Position numbers and translations under genes: made by a program. Positions 36,710-44,442 of a DNA stretch of 64,000 bases are shown piece by piece. Source of the stretch: Noviluteimonas sp052115395 (lineage in GTDB: Bacteria > Pseudomonadota > Gammaproteobacteria > Xanthomonadales > Xanthomonadaceae); NCBI GenBank assembly GCA_052115395.1, contig JBFRGO010000003.1; one strand, 5' to 3'. The number at the start of each line of letters is the position of its first letter. Within the stretch, counting starts at the first letter, position 1. A model generated the notes under the pieces. The model searched no databases and was not told the DNA's origin. It saw only the letters and a program-made list of their open reading frames with translations.

Positions 36710-37969
36710 CTACAACCGCTCGGTCGGCTCGAGCCCCGCGACTTCCGCTGGCGGACATACCCGCATCCGCGCATTGACCTGCATTTCCCATCGCCAGAAC
36801 GCCCATCCCAGCAAGGAGAACACCGCCGCGCCCAAGGCCAGGGTCACCGCATGGTGGCTGAGCAAGGGCGACAGCACGCCGGCGATCACTGCGTTCGACA
36901 CCAGGCCCGTGAAGGCCTGCAGGGACGAGGCGCTGCCGCGCTGGCGCGGATACATGTCGAGGATCGCGAGCGTCAGAATCGGAAACACCAGCGCGATGCC
37001 GAAGGAGTTGAGCATCATCGGCAACACGGCCCACGGCACGGTGGGGACATCGAAGGACAGGTTGTAGGCGATGTTCAAGGCCGCGGCCAGGCCGCAACAC
37101 GCGAAACCGATGCGCACCTGCGTCGTGCCATCGACCTTTCCCGCGATGCGGCCGGACGTGAACGCGCCGAGCATCATGCCGCTGATCATCGGCACGAAGA
37201 ACCAGGCGAAGCTGCGTTCGTCCAGGTGCAGCAGGTCCAGCACGAAGGCGGGTGCGGAGGCGATGTAGAGGAACAACGCACCGAAGTTGAACGTGCCCGC
37301 CGCCGCCAGCCGCTGGAAGCGCGGATTGAGGAAGATCGCGACGTAGTTGCGCAGCAATGGCCGCGCGTGCAAGGGCAGGCGGGCCGGTTGCGGATGCGTT
37401 TCGGGCAGCGCGAACAACGTGGCGAACCACAACACGATCGAGAAGGCGACCAGGAACCAGAAGATCACCGGCCATGCCGACCAACCGAGGATCCAGCCGC
37501 CGATCACCGGTGCGATCGCCGGCGCGATGCCGAAGATCATCGAAACCTGGCTCATCAGGCGCTGCGCATCGTTGCCTTGCAGCACGTCGCGGATCACCGC
37601 GCGCCCGACGATAAGCCCGACGCCCGCGCTCAATCCCTGCAACGCGCGGAACCACAGCAGCGTCGTCAGGTCGCGCGAGAGCGCACAACCGGCGGAGGCG
37701 AGCGCGAAAACGAACAGGCCGCCGAGGATCACGCGCCGGCGCCCGATCGCATCGGACAACGGCCCGTGCACCAGGCTCATGAGCGCATAGGCGATCAGGT
37801 AGACGGAGATCGTCTGCTGCATGGCGACCTTGTCGGCCGCCAGCTGCGCGCCCATCTGCGGGAACGCGGGGAAGATCGTGTCGATCGAGAACGGGCCGAA
37901 CATCGCCAGCCCGCCCAGCAACAGTGCGAGGCGCCGCGTGGAGATCGCCTTCCCTGGCGCGGCATCCAC
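36710..37969 (-). CDS. Bcr/CflA family MFS multidrug exporter
   Basis: Bcr/CflA exporters are 12-helix proton antiporters for drugs such as bicyclomycin or sulfonamides. The 419-residue product has 12 hydrophobic segments, the MFS loop 2-3 motif GPLSDAIGRRRVILGG and the family start LLLGGLAMFGPFSIDTIFPAFP. The ATG at 37969 is the only reasonable start. A secreted small-protein gene ends 2 bases upstream, so the two likely share one transcript. Confidence 0.92.
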   Translation of the reverse strand: MDAAPGKAISTRRLALLLGGLAMFGPFSIDTIFPAFPQMGAQLAADKVAMQQTISVYLIAYALMSLVHGPLSDAIGRRRVILGGLFVFALASAGCALSRDLTTLLWFRALQGLSAGVGLIVGRAVIRDVLQGNDAQRLMSQVSMIFGIAPAIAPVIGGWILGWSAWPVIFWFLVAFSIVLWFATLFALPETHPQPARLPLHARPLLRNYVAIFLNPRFQRLAAAGTFNFGALFLYIASAPAFVLDLLHLDERSFAWFFVPMISGMMLGAFTSGRIAGKVDGTTQVRIGFACCGLAAALNIAYNLSFDVPTVPWAVLPMMLNSFGIALVFPILTLAILDMYPRQRGSASSLQAFTGLVSNAVIAGVLSPLLSHHAVTLALGAAVFSLLGWAFWRWEMQVNARMRVCPPAEVAGLEPTERL

Positions 37970-37971
37970 GA

Positions 37972-38265
37972 TCAGCGTTCCTCTTCTTCCTCGTGCTGCT
38001 CATCGCGCACGGCGACATCCAGCGTGCACGACTGCGCGCCGGCCGCGGCGGTGCAGGTGCACTTGCCTTCGTCGAGCAGTTCGCGCGCGCGGCCCTGCGA
38101 CTTGCCTTGCTTGGCCCAGTCGCGTGCCTGCTTGTTGGCCGCGGCGCAGGCGGTCTTTTGGTCCGCACCCTGGGCGGTGAAGGACTTGCGGGCGTCTTGC
38201 GCGTGCGCGATGGGCGCGGCGAGCAGGGCGGCGGAGATGGCGAGGGACACGGCGGTCAGGCGCAT
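37972..38265 (-). CDS. Small secreted protein of unknown function
   Basis: The 97-residue product has a signal peptide (RLTAVSLAISAALLAAPIAHA), a Lys/Ala/Gln-rich middle, three spaced cysteines (CTCTAAAGAQSC) and an acidic Glu-rich tail. I do not recognise a family. The ATG at 38265 is preferred over the GTG at 38274 because AGGGG lies 8 bases upstream. It is 2 bases upstream of the MFS exporter on the same strand. Physical closeness suggests cotranscription, but a functional link is not shown. Confidence 0.6.
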   Translation of the reverse strand: MRLTAVSLAISAALLAAPIAHAQDARKSFTAQGADQKTACAAANKQARDWAKQGKSQGRARELLDEGKCTCTAAAGAQSCTLDVAVRDEQHEEEEER

Positions 38266-38391
38266 GGAGGACACCCCTGGTCGGAAGCAAGCGCTGGCGA
38301 TCCAGCGCGCCGCATTCTACGAACCGGCCGCGTGCCGCGACATGAACGCCGTCACGCGCGCGCAGCGGCGCGGGTTTCGTGCCGTCCGGGG

Positions 38392-39495
38392 TCAGGCCCC
38401 GTCGCGGTAGGTGGCGCGCAACAACTCGTGGAAGTGGTGCACCGCGTTCTCGCGCAGGGGGTTCAGGCGGCCGGCCACGTAGGAACCGGAGGACAGCCCG
38501 CGCTGCACGTCTTCACAGATGGTCAGGTCCTCGACCTGCACTTCGTCGCTGAAGCTCAGGTCGGCTGCACGACGTGCCTGGCCAGCGGCGCTGTCGTCCA
38601 TCGCGTAGTAGAAATCGAATTCGACGCGGCAGCGGTCCACGCCCAGCGGAACGACGCGGTTGGTCTGCAGCCGCCCGGGCACGATGTTGAGCATCGTGTT
38701 CGGCCACATCCAGTAATACAGCGCATCGCCGTTGCCGTAGAGCGTGTCGCCGCTTTCCAGCGGACTCCACTGGAACGAATACCAGCGCGCGGTCTGGGTG
38801 ACGTAGCTGCGGTAGTCGAGCAACTTGTTCAACCCGGGGTGCACGTGCGGAACGTGGTAACCCTCCAGGTAGTTGTCGATGTAGACCTTCCAGTTGCAGC
38901 CGACGTCGTACGCGACGCGGTGATGATGGCCGTAGTGTTCCAGCCCGCGTTCGGCGCCGATGCGTGCATCGATGCCTTCGACGAACGCATCGAAGTCCGG
39001 CGCGCGTTGCGCATCCACGCACGCGAACACCAGGCCTTGCCACACGCGCACGGCGAGCTGCGGCAATTTCACCTCGCTCACGTCGAAGTCCGGTGCATCG
39101 CCCATTTCCGGCGCCGAACGCAGCGTGCCGTCGAGCGTGTACGTCCAACCGTGATAGCGGCAACGCAAGGCCTTCGCACCCAGGCCATCGCACTGTGCGA
39201 GCGGACCGGCACGATGGCGGCACACGTTGTGGAACACGCGAATGACCGCGTCCGCACCGCGCACGGCGATCACCGGCAAGCCGGCGAAATTGCCGATCGC
39301 ATGGTCGCCCGCGTTGCGCAATTGGCACACGTGCGCGATCAACTGCCAGCCGCGATCGAAGATCAACGCGCGCTCGACGCCTGCGTACGCCGGGTCGGCG
39401 TAGAAGCGCGCGGGCAGGGCGGTGGCGTGGTCGAGGGGCTGCGGGGCGAGGTCGGCGGGCGCAGGGACCTTCGCGCGGGGGGTGGTCTCGTTCAT
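38392..39495 (-). CDS. Rieske [2Fe-2S] ring-hydroxylating oxygenase alpha subunit
   Basis: These oxygenases hydroxylate aromatic rings or demethylate quaternary amines, with electrons from a separate reductase. The 367-residue product has the Rieske ligands Cys92 and His94 (CRHRAGP) and Cys112 and His115 (CRYHGWTY), then the mononuclear iron site in DNYLEGYHVPHVHPGL. The overall pattern resembles choline- or carnitine-type monooxygenases more than dioxygenases. No reductase or ferredoxin is nearby, so its electron donor is elsewhere. It is divergent from the Pcm-like gene. Confidence 0.9.
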   Translation of the reverse strand: MNETTPRAKVPAPADLAPQPLDHATALPARFYADPAYAGVERALIFDRGWQLIAHVCQLRNAGDHAIGNFAGLPVIAVRGADAVIRVFHNVCRHRAGPLAQCDGLGAKALRCRYHGWTYTLDGTLRSAPEMGDAPDFDVSEVKLPQLAVRVWQGLVFACVDAQRAPDFDAFVEGIDARIGAERGLEHYGHHHRVAYDVGCNWKVYIDNYLEGYHVPHVHPGLNKLLDYRSYVTQTARWYSFQWSPLESGDTLYGNGDALYYWMWPNTMLNIVPGRLQTNRVVPLGVDRCRVEFDFYYAMDDSAAGQARRAADLSFSDEVQVEDLTICEDVQRGLSSGSYVAGRLNPLRENAVHHFHELLRATYRDGA

Positions 39496-39593
39496 CCACG
39501 CAGGATACGCCCGCGCATGGGGCGGGTCACGTCGCTTCGACCCCGTTCTCGTTAGGGTTGCGGCGAACTGCGACGTTCATGCACGGGGCACGC

Positions 39594-40253
39594 ATGCCCG
39601 ACTTCGGCCCCCAACGCGAATCCATGGTCCGGCGCCAGATCGCCGCCCGCGGGGTGGACGATCCGGCCCTGCTGGCGGCGATGCGCAGCGTGCCGCGCGA
39701 GCGTTTCGTCGATGCCTCGATGCAGGACTTCGCCTACGAAGACGGGCCGCTGCCCATCGCGGCGGGGCAGACGATTTCGCAGCCTTACATCGTCGCGCGC
39801 ATGATCGAGCTCGCGCGCGTCGCGCTCGGCGAGCGCGTGCTCGAGATCGGCGCGGGATCAGGTTACGCGTCCGCGGTGATGGCGCAGATCGCATCGCGCG
39901 TCTACGCGATCGAACGCCATGGGCAATTGACCGAACTCGCACGCGCGCGCTTCGCGGATCTGCATTACGACAACATCGAAGTGCGCACCGGCGACGGCAC
40001 GCATGGTTGGCCGGAGAATGCGCCCTTCGACGCGATCATCGCCGCCGCCGGCGGCCCCGATATCCCAGAGACCCTGAAGCAACAACTCGCGATCGGCGGA
40101 CGCCTGGTCATGCCGGTGGGGCGCTCGTTGCATCACCAACGCCTGGTGCGCGTGATGCGCACCGATGCGTTGGCGTTCGAAATCCGGGAGTTCGACGATG
40201 TCGCGTTCGTACCGCTGATCGGCACCTACGGTTGGGCGGAGGACGCGGTGTAG
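39594..40253 (+). CDS. Protein-L-isoaspartate O-methyltransferase-like protein (second copy)
   Basis: This 219-residue SAM methyltransferase shares the Pcm signature QTISQPYIVARMIELA and the SAM motif VLEIGAGSGYASAVMAQ. It is shorter than the surE-linked Pcm at 5639-6334 and clearly diverged from it. The ATG at 39594 is preferred, with GGGG 5 bases upstream; a more upstream ATG at 39579 is possible. It is divergent from the Rieske gene and convergent with the M2 peptidase. Whether it repairs isoaspartate or methylates something else is open. Confidence 0.88.
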   Translation: MPDFGPQRESMVRRQIAARGVDDPALLAAMRSVPRERFVDASMQDFAYEDGPLPIAAGQTISQPYIVARMIELARVALGERVLEIGAGSGYASAVMAQIASRVYAIERHGQLTELARARFADLHYDNIEVRTGDGTHGWPENAPFDAIIAAAGGPDIPETLKQQLAIGGRLVMPVGRSLHHQRLVRVMRTDALAFEIREFDDVAFVPLIGTYGWAEDAV

Positions 40254-40254
40254 G

Positions 40255-42234
40255 TCAACCCGCTTTCTTCGCCGGCGCCGCCGCGGCTGGCGTCGCATTC
40301 CAACCGCAGGTCTTGCCTTCGTTCTGCTTCTTCAGCCAATCCTGCAGGGGCGCGAAGTATTCCAGGACCGGCGCGGCATCCATCTTGTCGCTGCCCGTCA
40401 TTTCCTTCAGCGTCGCCTGCCACGGTTGGCTCGCGCCATGGGCGAGCATCGCCTGGAACTTCGCGCCGGCGACCTTGTTGCCGTAGAAGCTGCACGCATG
40501 CAGCGGGCCCTTGTAGCCGGCCGCGTCGCACAGTGCCTTGTAGAACTGGAACTGCAGGATGTGCGAGAGGAAGTAGCGCGTGTACGGCGTGTTGCCCGGC
40601 ACGTGGTACTTCGCGCCGGCATCGAAGAATTCCTCGCCGCGCGGGGTCGTCGGTGCGACGCCCTGGTACTTCGCCTTCAGGTCCCACCACGCCTTGTTGT
40701 ACTGGTCGGGCCGGATCGAACCATCGAACACGCCCCAGCGCCAACGATCGATCATCAGGCCGAAGGGCAGGAAGGACACCTTCGCCAGCGCCATGCGCAT
40801 CTGCGCGTTGATCAGCGCCTGGTCGCTCTGCTGCTGTTCGCCGACCAGCCCGATCGACTGCAGGTACTGCGGCGTCATCGCCAGCACGATCGTGTCGCCG
40901 ATCGCTTCGTGGAAACCGTCCTGCGCGCCGGTCTGGAAAATCGGCGGCAGGTGCTTGTACGCGGTGTAGTAATAGACGTGTCCGAGTTCGTGGTAGATCG
41001 TCGTGAGATCTTCCTCGTTCGGCTTGATGCACATCTTGGTGCGCACGTCGTCGGCCATGTCCATCGACCAGGCGTTCGCATGGCAGACCACGTCGCGATC
41101 GCGCGGCTTGATGAACTGCGACTTCTCCCAATACGACGCCGGCAGCTTGGGCATGCCCAGCGAGGTGTAGAAGTCTTCCGCGCGCTCGGTCATGTGCTTG
41201 GCGGTGGCGAGCTGGCCGATGGCGCGCATGTCGGCGAGGTCTTCGGCCGTCGGCGAACCGTCATGCTGCGCGAGCGCCAGGTTGTAGTCCTGCGTCGCCA
41301 TTTCCTGCAGCTTTTCGGTGATGTTGAGGTCGCCGCCATCGGGATAGGGCTGGAGGATGTCCCACAAATTGCTCCAGTCCTGCTGCCACATGTTGCCCAT
41401 CAGGTGCGCGGGCAACATGCCGCCGGCGACTTCGCCGCGATCGCCGTACTTGGCGTCCAGTTGCGTGCGCGCGTAGCAATGCAGCTGCTCGTAGAGCGGC
41501 TTGACCTGGCCCCACAGGCGATCGGTTTCCGCGGCGAATTGCGCGGGCGTCATGTCGTAACCCGAGCGCCACAATTCGCCGGTGTCGGCGTAGCCCAGGT
41601 CGCGCGCGCCGGTGTTGGAGAGTTCGACGAACTTGACGTAGTCGGCCTTCATCGGCTGGGCGACGGTGTGCCAGCCCTGCCAGGCGTCGAGTTGTTCGTC
41701 GTAATCGCGGCTGGTGCGCAGCACGTCTTCGAGTTCGCCCAGGTCGCGGCACGACTTCGCGGTGCCGGTGCCCTTGCAGTACGTGCCCTTGCCGTACATG
41801 CCTTCGAGTTTGCTGGCCAGTTTCGTCAGGGCTTCGAGTTGCTGCGGGTCCTTCGGCGGCGGCATGTCGGCCTGCAGCTTGAGCAGCTGGATGGCGCGCG
41901 CGGTCTGCGGGGAGAGTTGTTCGCCTTCGTACTTGCGCGATTGTTCGATCCAGCCGCGCAGTTGCGTGAGGTTGCGTTCTTCGGCTTTCGCCGACACCAG
42001 TTCGCTGTCGCTGTTGATGTAGGTCGAGGAGAGCCACTGCGCCGATGCGAGTTCGGGGTAGTCCTTCTTCATCTCGGCGTTCACGCGCGCGACGAATTGG
42101 TCGGCGGTCTCGCCCTTGGGGGCCGGGGCGACGCCGGTGGGTCCCGGTGCCTGTTCCGCAGGCTTCTTGCAGCCCGCGAGCGCGAGCATGCCCGCGGTGA
42201 CGGCCAGGGCGAGCAGGAGGTGGCGTGGCTTCAC
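40255..42234 (-). CDS. M2 family metallopeptidase (bacterial ACE-like peptidyl-dipeptidase), lipoprotein
   Basis: M2 peptidases remove C-terminal dipeptides and include animal angiotensin-converting enzyme; bacterial members occur mainly in Xanthomonadales and Shewanella. The 659-residue product has a lipobox (ALAGC, Cys21), the zinc motif HELGH (415-419) with downstream EAIGD, and the family's ligand-binding HLPPIFQTGA and QTGAQDGFHEAIGD segments. It is a single catalytic domain, roughly half of somatic ACE. It is convergent with the Pcm-like gene. The long gene-free stretch 42235-42843 lies upstream of its start. Confidence 0.93.
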   Translation of the reverse strand: MKPRHLLLALAVTAGMLALAGCKKPAEQAPGPTGVAPAPKGETADQFVARVNAEMKKDYPELASAQWLSSTYINSDSELVSAKAEERNLTQLRGWIEQSRKYEGEQLSPQTARAIQLLKLQADMPPPKDPQQLEALTKLASKLEGMYGKGTYCKGTGTAKSCRDLGELEDVLRTSRDYDEQLDAWQGWHTVAQPMKADYVKFVELSNTGARDLGYADTGELWRSGYDMTPAQFAAETDRLWGQVKPLYEQLHCYARTQLDAKYGDRGEVAGGMLPAHLMGNMWQQDWSNLWDILQPYPDGGDLNITEKLQEMATQDYNLALAQHDGSPTAEDLADMRAIGQLATAKHMTERAEDFYTSLGMPKLPASYWEKSQFIKPRDRDVVCHANAWSMDMADDVRTKMCIKPNEEDLTTIYHELGHVYYYTAYKHLPPIFQTGAQDGFHEAIGDTIVLAMTPQYLQSIGLVGEQQQSDQALINAQMRMALAKVSFLPFGLMIDRWRWGVFDGSIRPDQYNKAWWDLKAKYQGVAPTTPRGEEFFDAGAKYHVPGNTPYTRYFLSHILQFQFYKALCDAAGYKGPLHACSFYGNKVAGAKFQAMLAHGASQPWQATLKEMTGSDKMDAAPVLEYFAPLQDWLKKQNEGKTCGWNATPAAAAPAKKAG

Positions 42235-42351
42235 GGGGCGGTCCTGGGCGTGCGCCGGGCGGGCGCGGAGGACGGCAGGCTAGCAAAGCGGGTGTGGGGG
42301 CGCGATAGGGTCCTTCCCGGGGCGGCGCAAAGAGCGTTCCCCCAGCATTTT

Positions 42352-42495
42352 CGCGCCGCCCGAACGTGTGAAGTTCCAAATTTTTTTGGGAAAAAAATTT
42401 GAAACTCCCCCACGCTGGGGCATCACCTTGCGGGTCGCTTCGATCGGCGGCTTTCGCTCGAGCTTTCAGTGGGAGCTGCAAAGCAAGCTTTGCAG
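42352..42495 (-). repeat. Palindromic AT-rich repeat element, copy 1
   Basis: This 144-bp element is an inverted-orientation relative of 56215-56360. At one end CGCGCCGCCCGAACGT (42352-42367) is exact. In the middle CAAATTTTTTT / AAAAAAATTTG (42377-42387 and 42391-42401) forms an 11-bp AT hairpin around GGG, extended by AGTT/AACT. At the other end CTGCAAAGC / GCTTTGCAG (42476-42484 and 42487-42495) forms a 9-bp hairpin. Spacing between the hairpins is nearly the same as in copy 2 (86 versus 88 bases). Such AT runs are very rare in this GC-rich DNA. Confidence 0.8.
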
Positions 42496-42823
42496 AAAGC
42501 CGATCGTTTCCCGAAGAACGCGCGAGCCCCGCTTCACCCATCAGATCGCTGCGAAGGCGTCTTGCCCGAGAGAGGGCATCGAGGAGAACGCGCGACTGGA
42601 GCTCGGCTCCGAGATGCCCTCGACGGGCGAGGCGCCGCCCGTCTGGAGTGCTGGCAGTTGGCGCGAACCAATCAGCCCGCGACGCACACACTCATCAAGT
42701 GCTGTCGCGAAACCACCAGCCGCAAGCGCAGCGGTCGTCGCGTTGAAGGCCACATTGCGGAGCGTGAGCTCTTGCGGAGCAATGTGGCCTTCAATGCGGC
42801 GCGCCGCTGCGCAATTCTGGTGG
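42407..42823 (+). ncRNA. Candidate structured RNA region with three large hairpins
   Basis: No gene is supported here, but large stems are. (1) 42441-42506: a 12-bp stem with a 3-base bulge (CGATC + GGCTTTC / GAAAGCC + GATCG). (2) 42556-42636: 13 bp including two G-U wobbles, internal loop, 9 bp (GAGGGCATC / GATGCCCTC), a tandem GA/GA mismatch and GGAG/CTCC. (3) 42713-42823: CCACCAG/CTGGTGG, GCGCAGCGG/CCGCTGCGC and a 16-bp stem at 42743-42758 with 42779-42794, extended by wobbles and capped by GAGC-GTGA-GCTC, a GNRA-type tetraloop on the plus strand. The wobbles pair only as plus-strand RNA. It could instead be a palindromic mobile relic; no promoter is identified. Confidence 0.4.
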
Positions 42824-42843
42824 CCCGCAACCCGCCGACGGGA

Positions 42844-43332
42844 TCAAACCGTAGGCTGCACCAGGCTCTTGGACTCAACATCCACCAACCCACGACGCGC
42901 CAACCACTCCCAGGCTTCCGTCGCATCCTGCTCGACATAAGCACGCGCAGACCCCAACCGGAACGTATACCCCCACGCATCCATGTCGGCGAACACACGC
43001 GCAGCGCCCACGCCCGGAATCGCATCCCCCAACAAAGACTGCAGGACACAAACAGCGTCCTCCTCGGCGACCGAATCCGTCGCGTCGGTATGCACGAACG
43101 CACGCTTCTCCGGCGGCAACACGATCAGATGCGCCGCTTCGTGCAACAACGAATGCACCGGCGTGTCCGCGCGCGCATACACCGTCGCGCCGACGAGCCC
43201 GGCTTCGGGCTCGCCCCAGTAACTGCCTGGAATGGTGGCACCGTCATCGACGTGCACCAGTTGCAACCCGTATGCGCCGAGCAACGCGGCGACGTGCCCG
43301 TGGTCGATGTCGGAGAGCGTGAGCACCGACAT
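42844..43332 (-). CDS. Conserved hypothetical protein with HExxH motif (gluzincin-like)
   Basis: The 162-residue product contains LLHEAAHLIVLPPEKR and, about 25 residues later, AEEDAVCVLQSLL. HExxH followed by a Glu in an E-x-x-x-x-x-L-x-x-L helix is the zinc-ligand order of gluzincins such as ImmA/IrrE proteases, so a small metalloprotease is plausible; the fold is not proven. There is no signal peptide, so it should be cytoplasmic. It follows minE by 3 bases on the same strand as the last gene of the GNAT-minCDE operon. Confidence 0.75.
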   Translation of the reverse strand: MSVLTLSDIDHGHVAALLGAYGLQLVHVDDGATIPGSYWGEPEAGLVGATVYARADTPVHSLLHEAAHLIVLPPEKRAFVHTDATDSVAEEDAVCVLQSLLGDAIPGVGAARVFADMDAWGYTFRLGSARAYVEQDATEAWEWLARRGLVDVESKSLVQPTV

Positions 43333-43335
43333 CGC

Positions 43336-43599
43336 TCAACCCACCGCGGCGCGCTCCTCCGGCAACGCCACCGAGATGTCCAGTACGTCGTGTTCGCCGT
43401 CCTTGACCACGTCGACCTTCACAGCTTCCGCGTCGACGTTGACGTACTTGCGGATCACCTCCAGCAACTCGCGACGGAGGAGGGGCAAGTAATCGGGCCC
43501 GCCGTGGGCGCTGCGTTCCTGCGCGATGATGATGCGCAGGCGGTCCTTGGCGACCGCGGCGGTGTTCTTCTTGGGCTTGAGGAAATCGAAGATCGACAT
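43336..43599 (-). CDS. minE: Cell division topological specificity factor MinE
   Basis: MinE stimulates MinD ATPase and drives the pole-to-pole oscillation that places the FtsZ ring at midcell. The 87-residue product has the membrane-targeting N terminus MSIFDFLKPKKN, the MinD-contacting helix RLRIIIAQERS, and the C-terminal dimer domain with YLPLLRRELLEVIRKYV. It starts 3 bases after minD. The order minC-minD-minE is complete. Confidence 0.96.
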   Translation of the reverse strand: MSIFDFLKPKKNTAAVAKDRLRIIIAQERSAHGGPDYLPLLRRELLEVIRKYVNVDAEAVKVDVVKDGEHDVLDISVALPEERAAVG

Positions 43600-43602
43600 G
43601 GC

Positions 43603-44412
43603 TCAGCCCCCGAAGAGTTTGGTGAAGAATCCCTTCTTCTCGGGCAGCGTGAAGCGCATGGGACGTTCCTGTCCCATCAGGCGCGCAACCGCGTCGTCGT
43701 AGGCCTGGCCGGCGTTGGATTCCATGTCCAGGATCACCGGCTCGCCCTTGTTGGAGGCGTTGAGCACGTCGCCGGATTCGGGGATCACGCCGATCGTCTT
43801 CAGGCCGAGCACTTCCTCCACGTCGGTGATCGACAACATCTCGCCGGTTTCCACGCGCGAGGGGCTGTAGCGGGTGAGCAGCAGGTGTTCCTTCACGCGC
43901 TCGCCGTTCTCGGCCTTGCGCGTCTTGGAGGCCAGCAGGCCGAGGATGCGGTCGGAGTCGCGCACCGAGGAGACTTCCGGGTTCACCACGACGATCGCCT
44001 GGTCGGCGAAGTACATCGCGAGGAACGCGCCCTTCTCGATGCCGGCCGGCGAATCGCACACGATGTAGTCGAAGCCGTCTTCGGCCAGGTCGTTGAGCAC
44101 CTTTTCGACGCCTTCCTTCGCCAGCGCATCCTTGTCGCGCGTCTGCGAAGCGGCCAGCACGTGCAGCGTGTCGAAGCGCTTGTCCTTGATCAGCGCCTGC
44201 TTCAACGAAGCTTCGCCGTGGATCACGTTGACGAAGTCGTACACCACGCGGCGCTCGCAACCCATGATCAGGTCGAGGTTGCGCAGGCCGACGTCGAAGT
44301 CGATGACGGCGACCTTCTTGCCCTGGCGTGCCAGGCCGCAAGCGATGCTTGCGCTGGTCGTGGTCTTGCCCACGCCGCCCTTGCCGGAGGTGACTACGAT
44401 GATTTCGGCCAA
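43603..44412 (-). CDS. minD: Septum site-determining ATPase MinD
   Basis: MinD binds the membrane in its ATP form and recruits MinC, and MinE releases it. The 269-residue product has the deviant Walker A GKGGVGKTT (residues 10-18), the switch VIDFDVGLRNLD, CDSPAGIEKGA and a C-terminal amphipathic helix (KKGFFTKLFGG) that is the membrane anchor. It follows minC by 30 bases; the gap contains a TTGTTGTTGTTG-like run. Confidence 0.98.
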   Translation of the reverse strand: MAEIIVVTSGKGGVGKTTTSASIACGLARQGKKVAVIDFDVGLRNLDLIMGCERRVVYDFVNVIHGEASLKQALIKDKRFDTLHVLAASQTRDKDALAKEGVEKVLNDLAEDGFDYIVCDSPAGIEKGAFLAMYFADQAIVVVNPEVSSVRDSDRILGLLASKTRKAENGERVKEHLLLTRYSPSRVETGEMLSITDVEEVLGLKTIGVIPESGDVLNASNKGEPVILDMESNAGQAYDDAVARLMGQERPMRFTLPEKKGFFTKLFGG

Positions 44413-44442
44413 GTGATGCCTCCCTGATTCTTGTTGTTGTTG

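Larger units (their letters stand above)
42235..42843. other. 609-base gene-free stretch
   Basis: Between the M2 peptidase start and the HExxH-gene stop I find no credible coding region; small open frames here show no ribosome-binding site or family resemblance. The stretch holds the AT-rich palindromic repeat (42352-42495) and the hairpin-rich region (42407-42823). An inverted repeat GGCGGCGC / GCGCCGCC (42321-42328 and 42353-42360) flanks the repeat end. Confidence 0.7.

Noticed and set aside
34554..38168. Minus-strand frame of about 1,200 residues covering the channel and exporter
   Set aside because: It overlaps two recognised genes and matches no family.
42399..42746. Small plus-strand open frame (about 115 residues) in the gene-free stretch
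   Set aside because: It is Arg/Ser-rich with no ribosome-binding site and coincides with paired hairpin arms, so it is more likely noncoding.
42541..42753. Small minus-strand open frame (70 residues)
   Set aside because: It lies within hairpins and has no upstream ribosome-binding site or recognisable domain.
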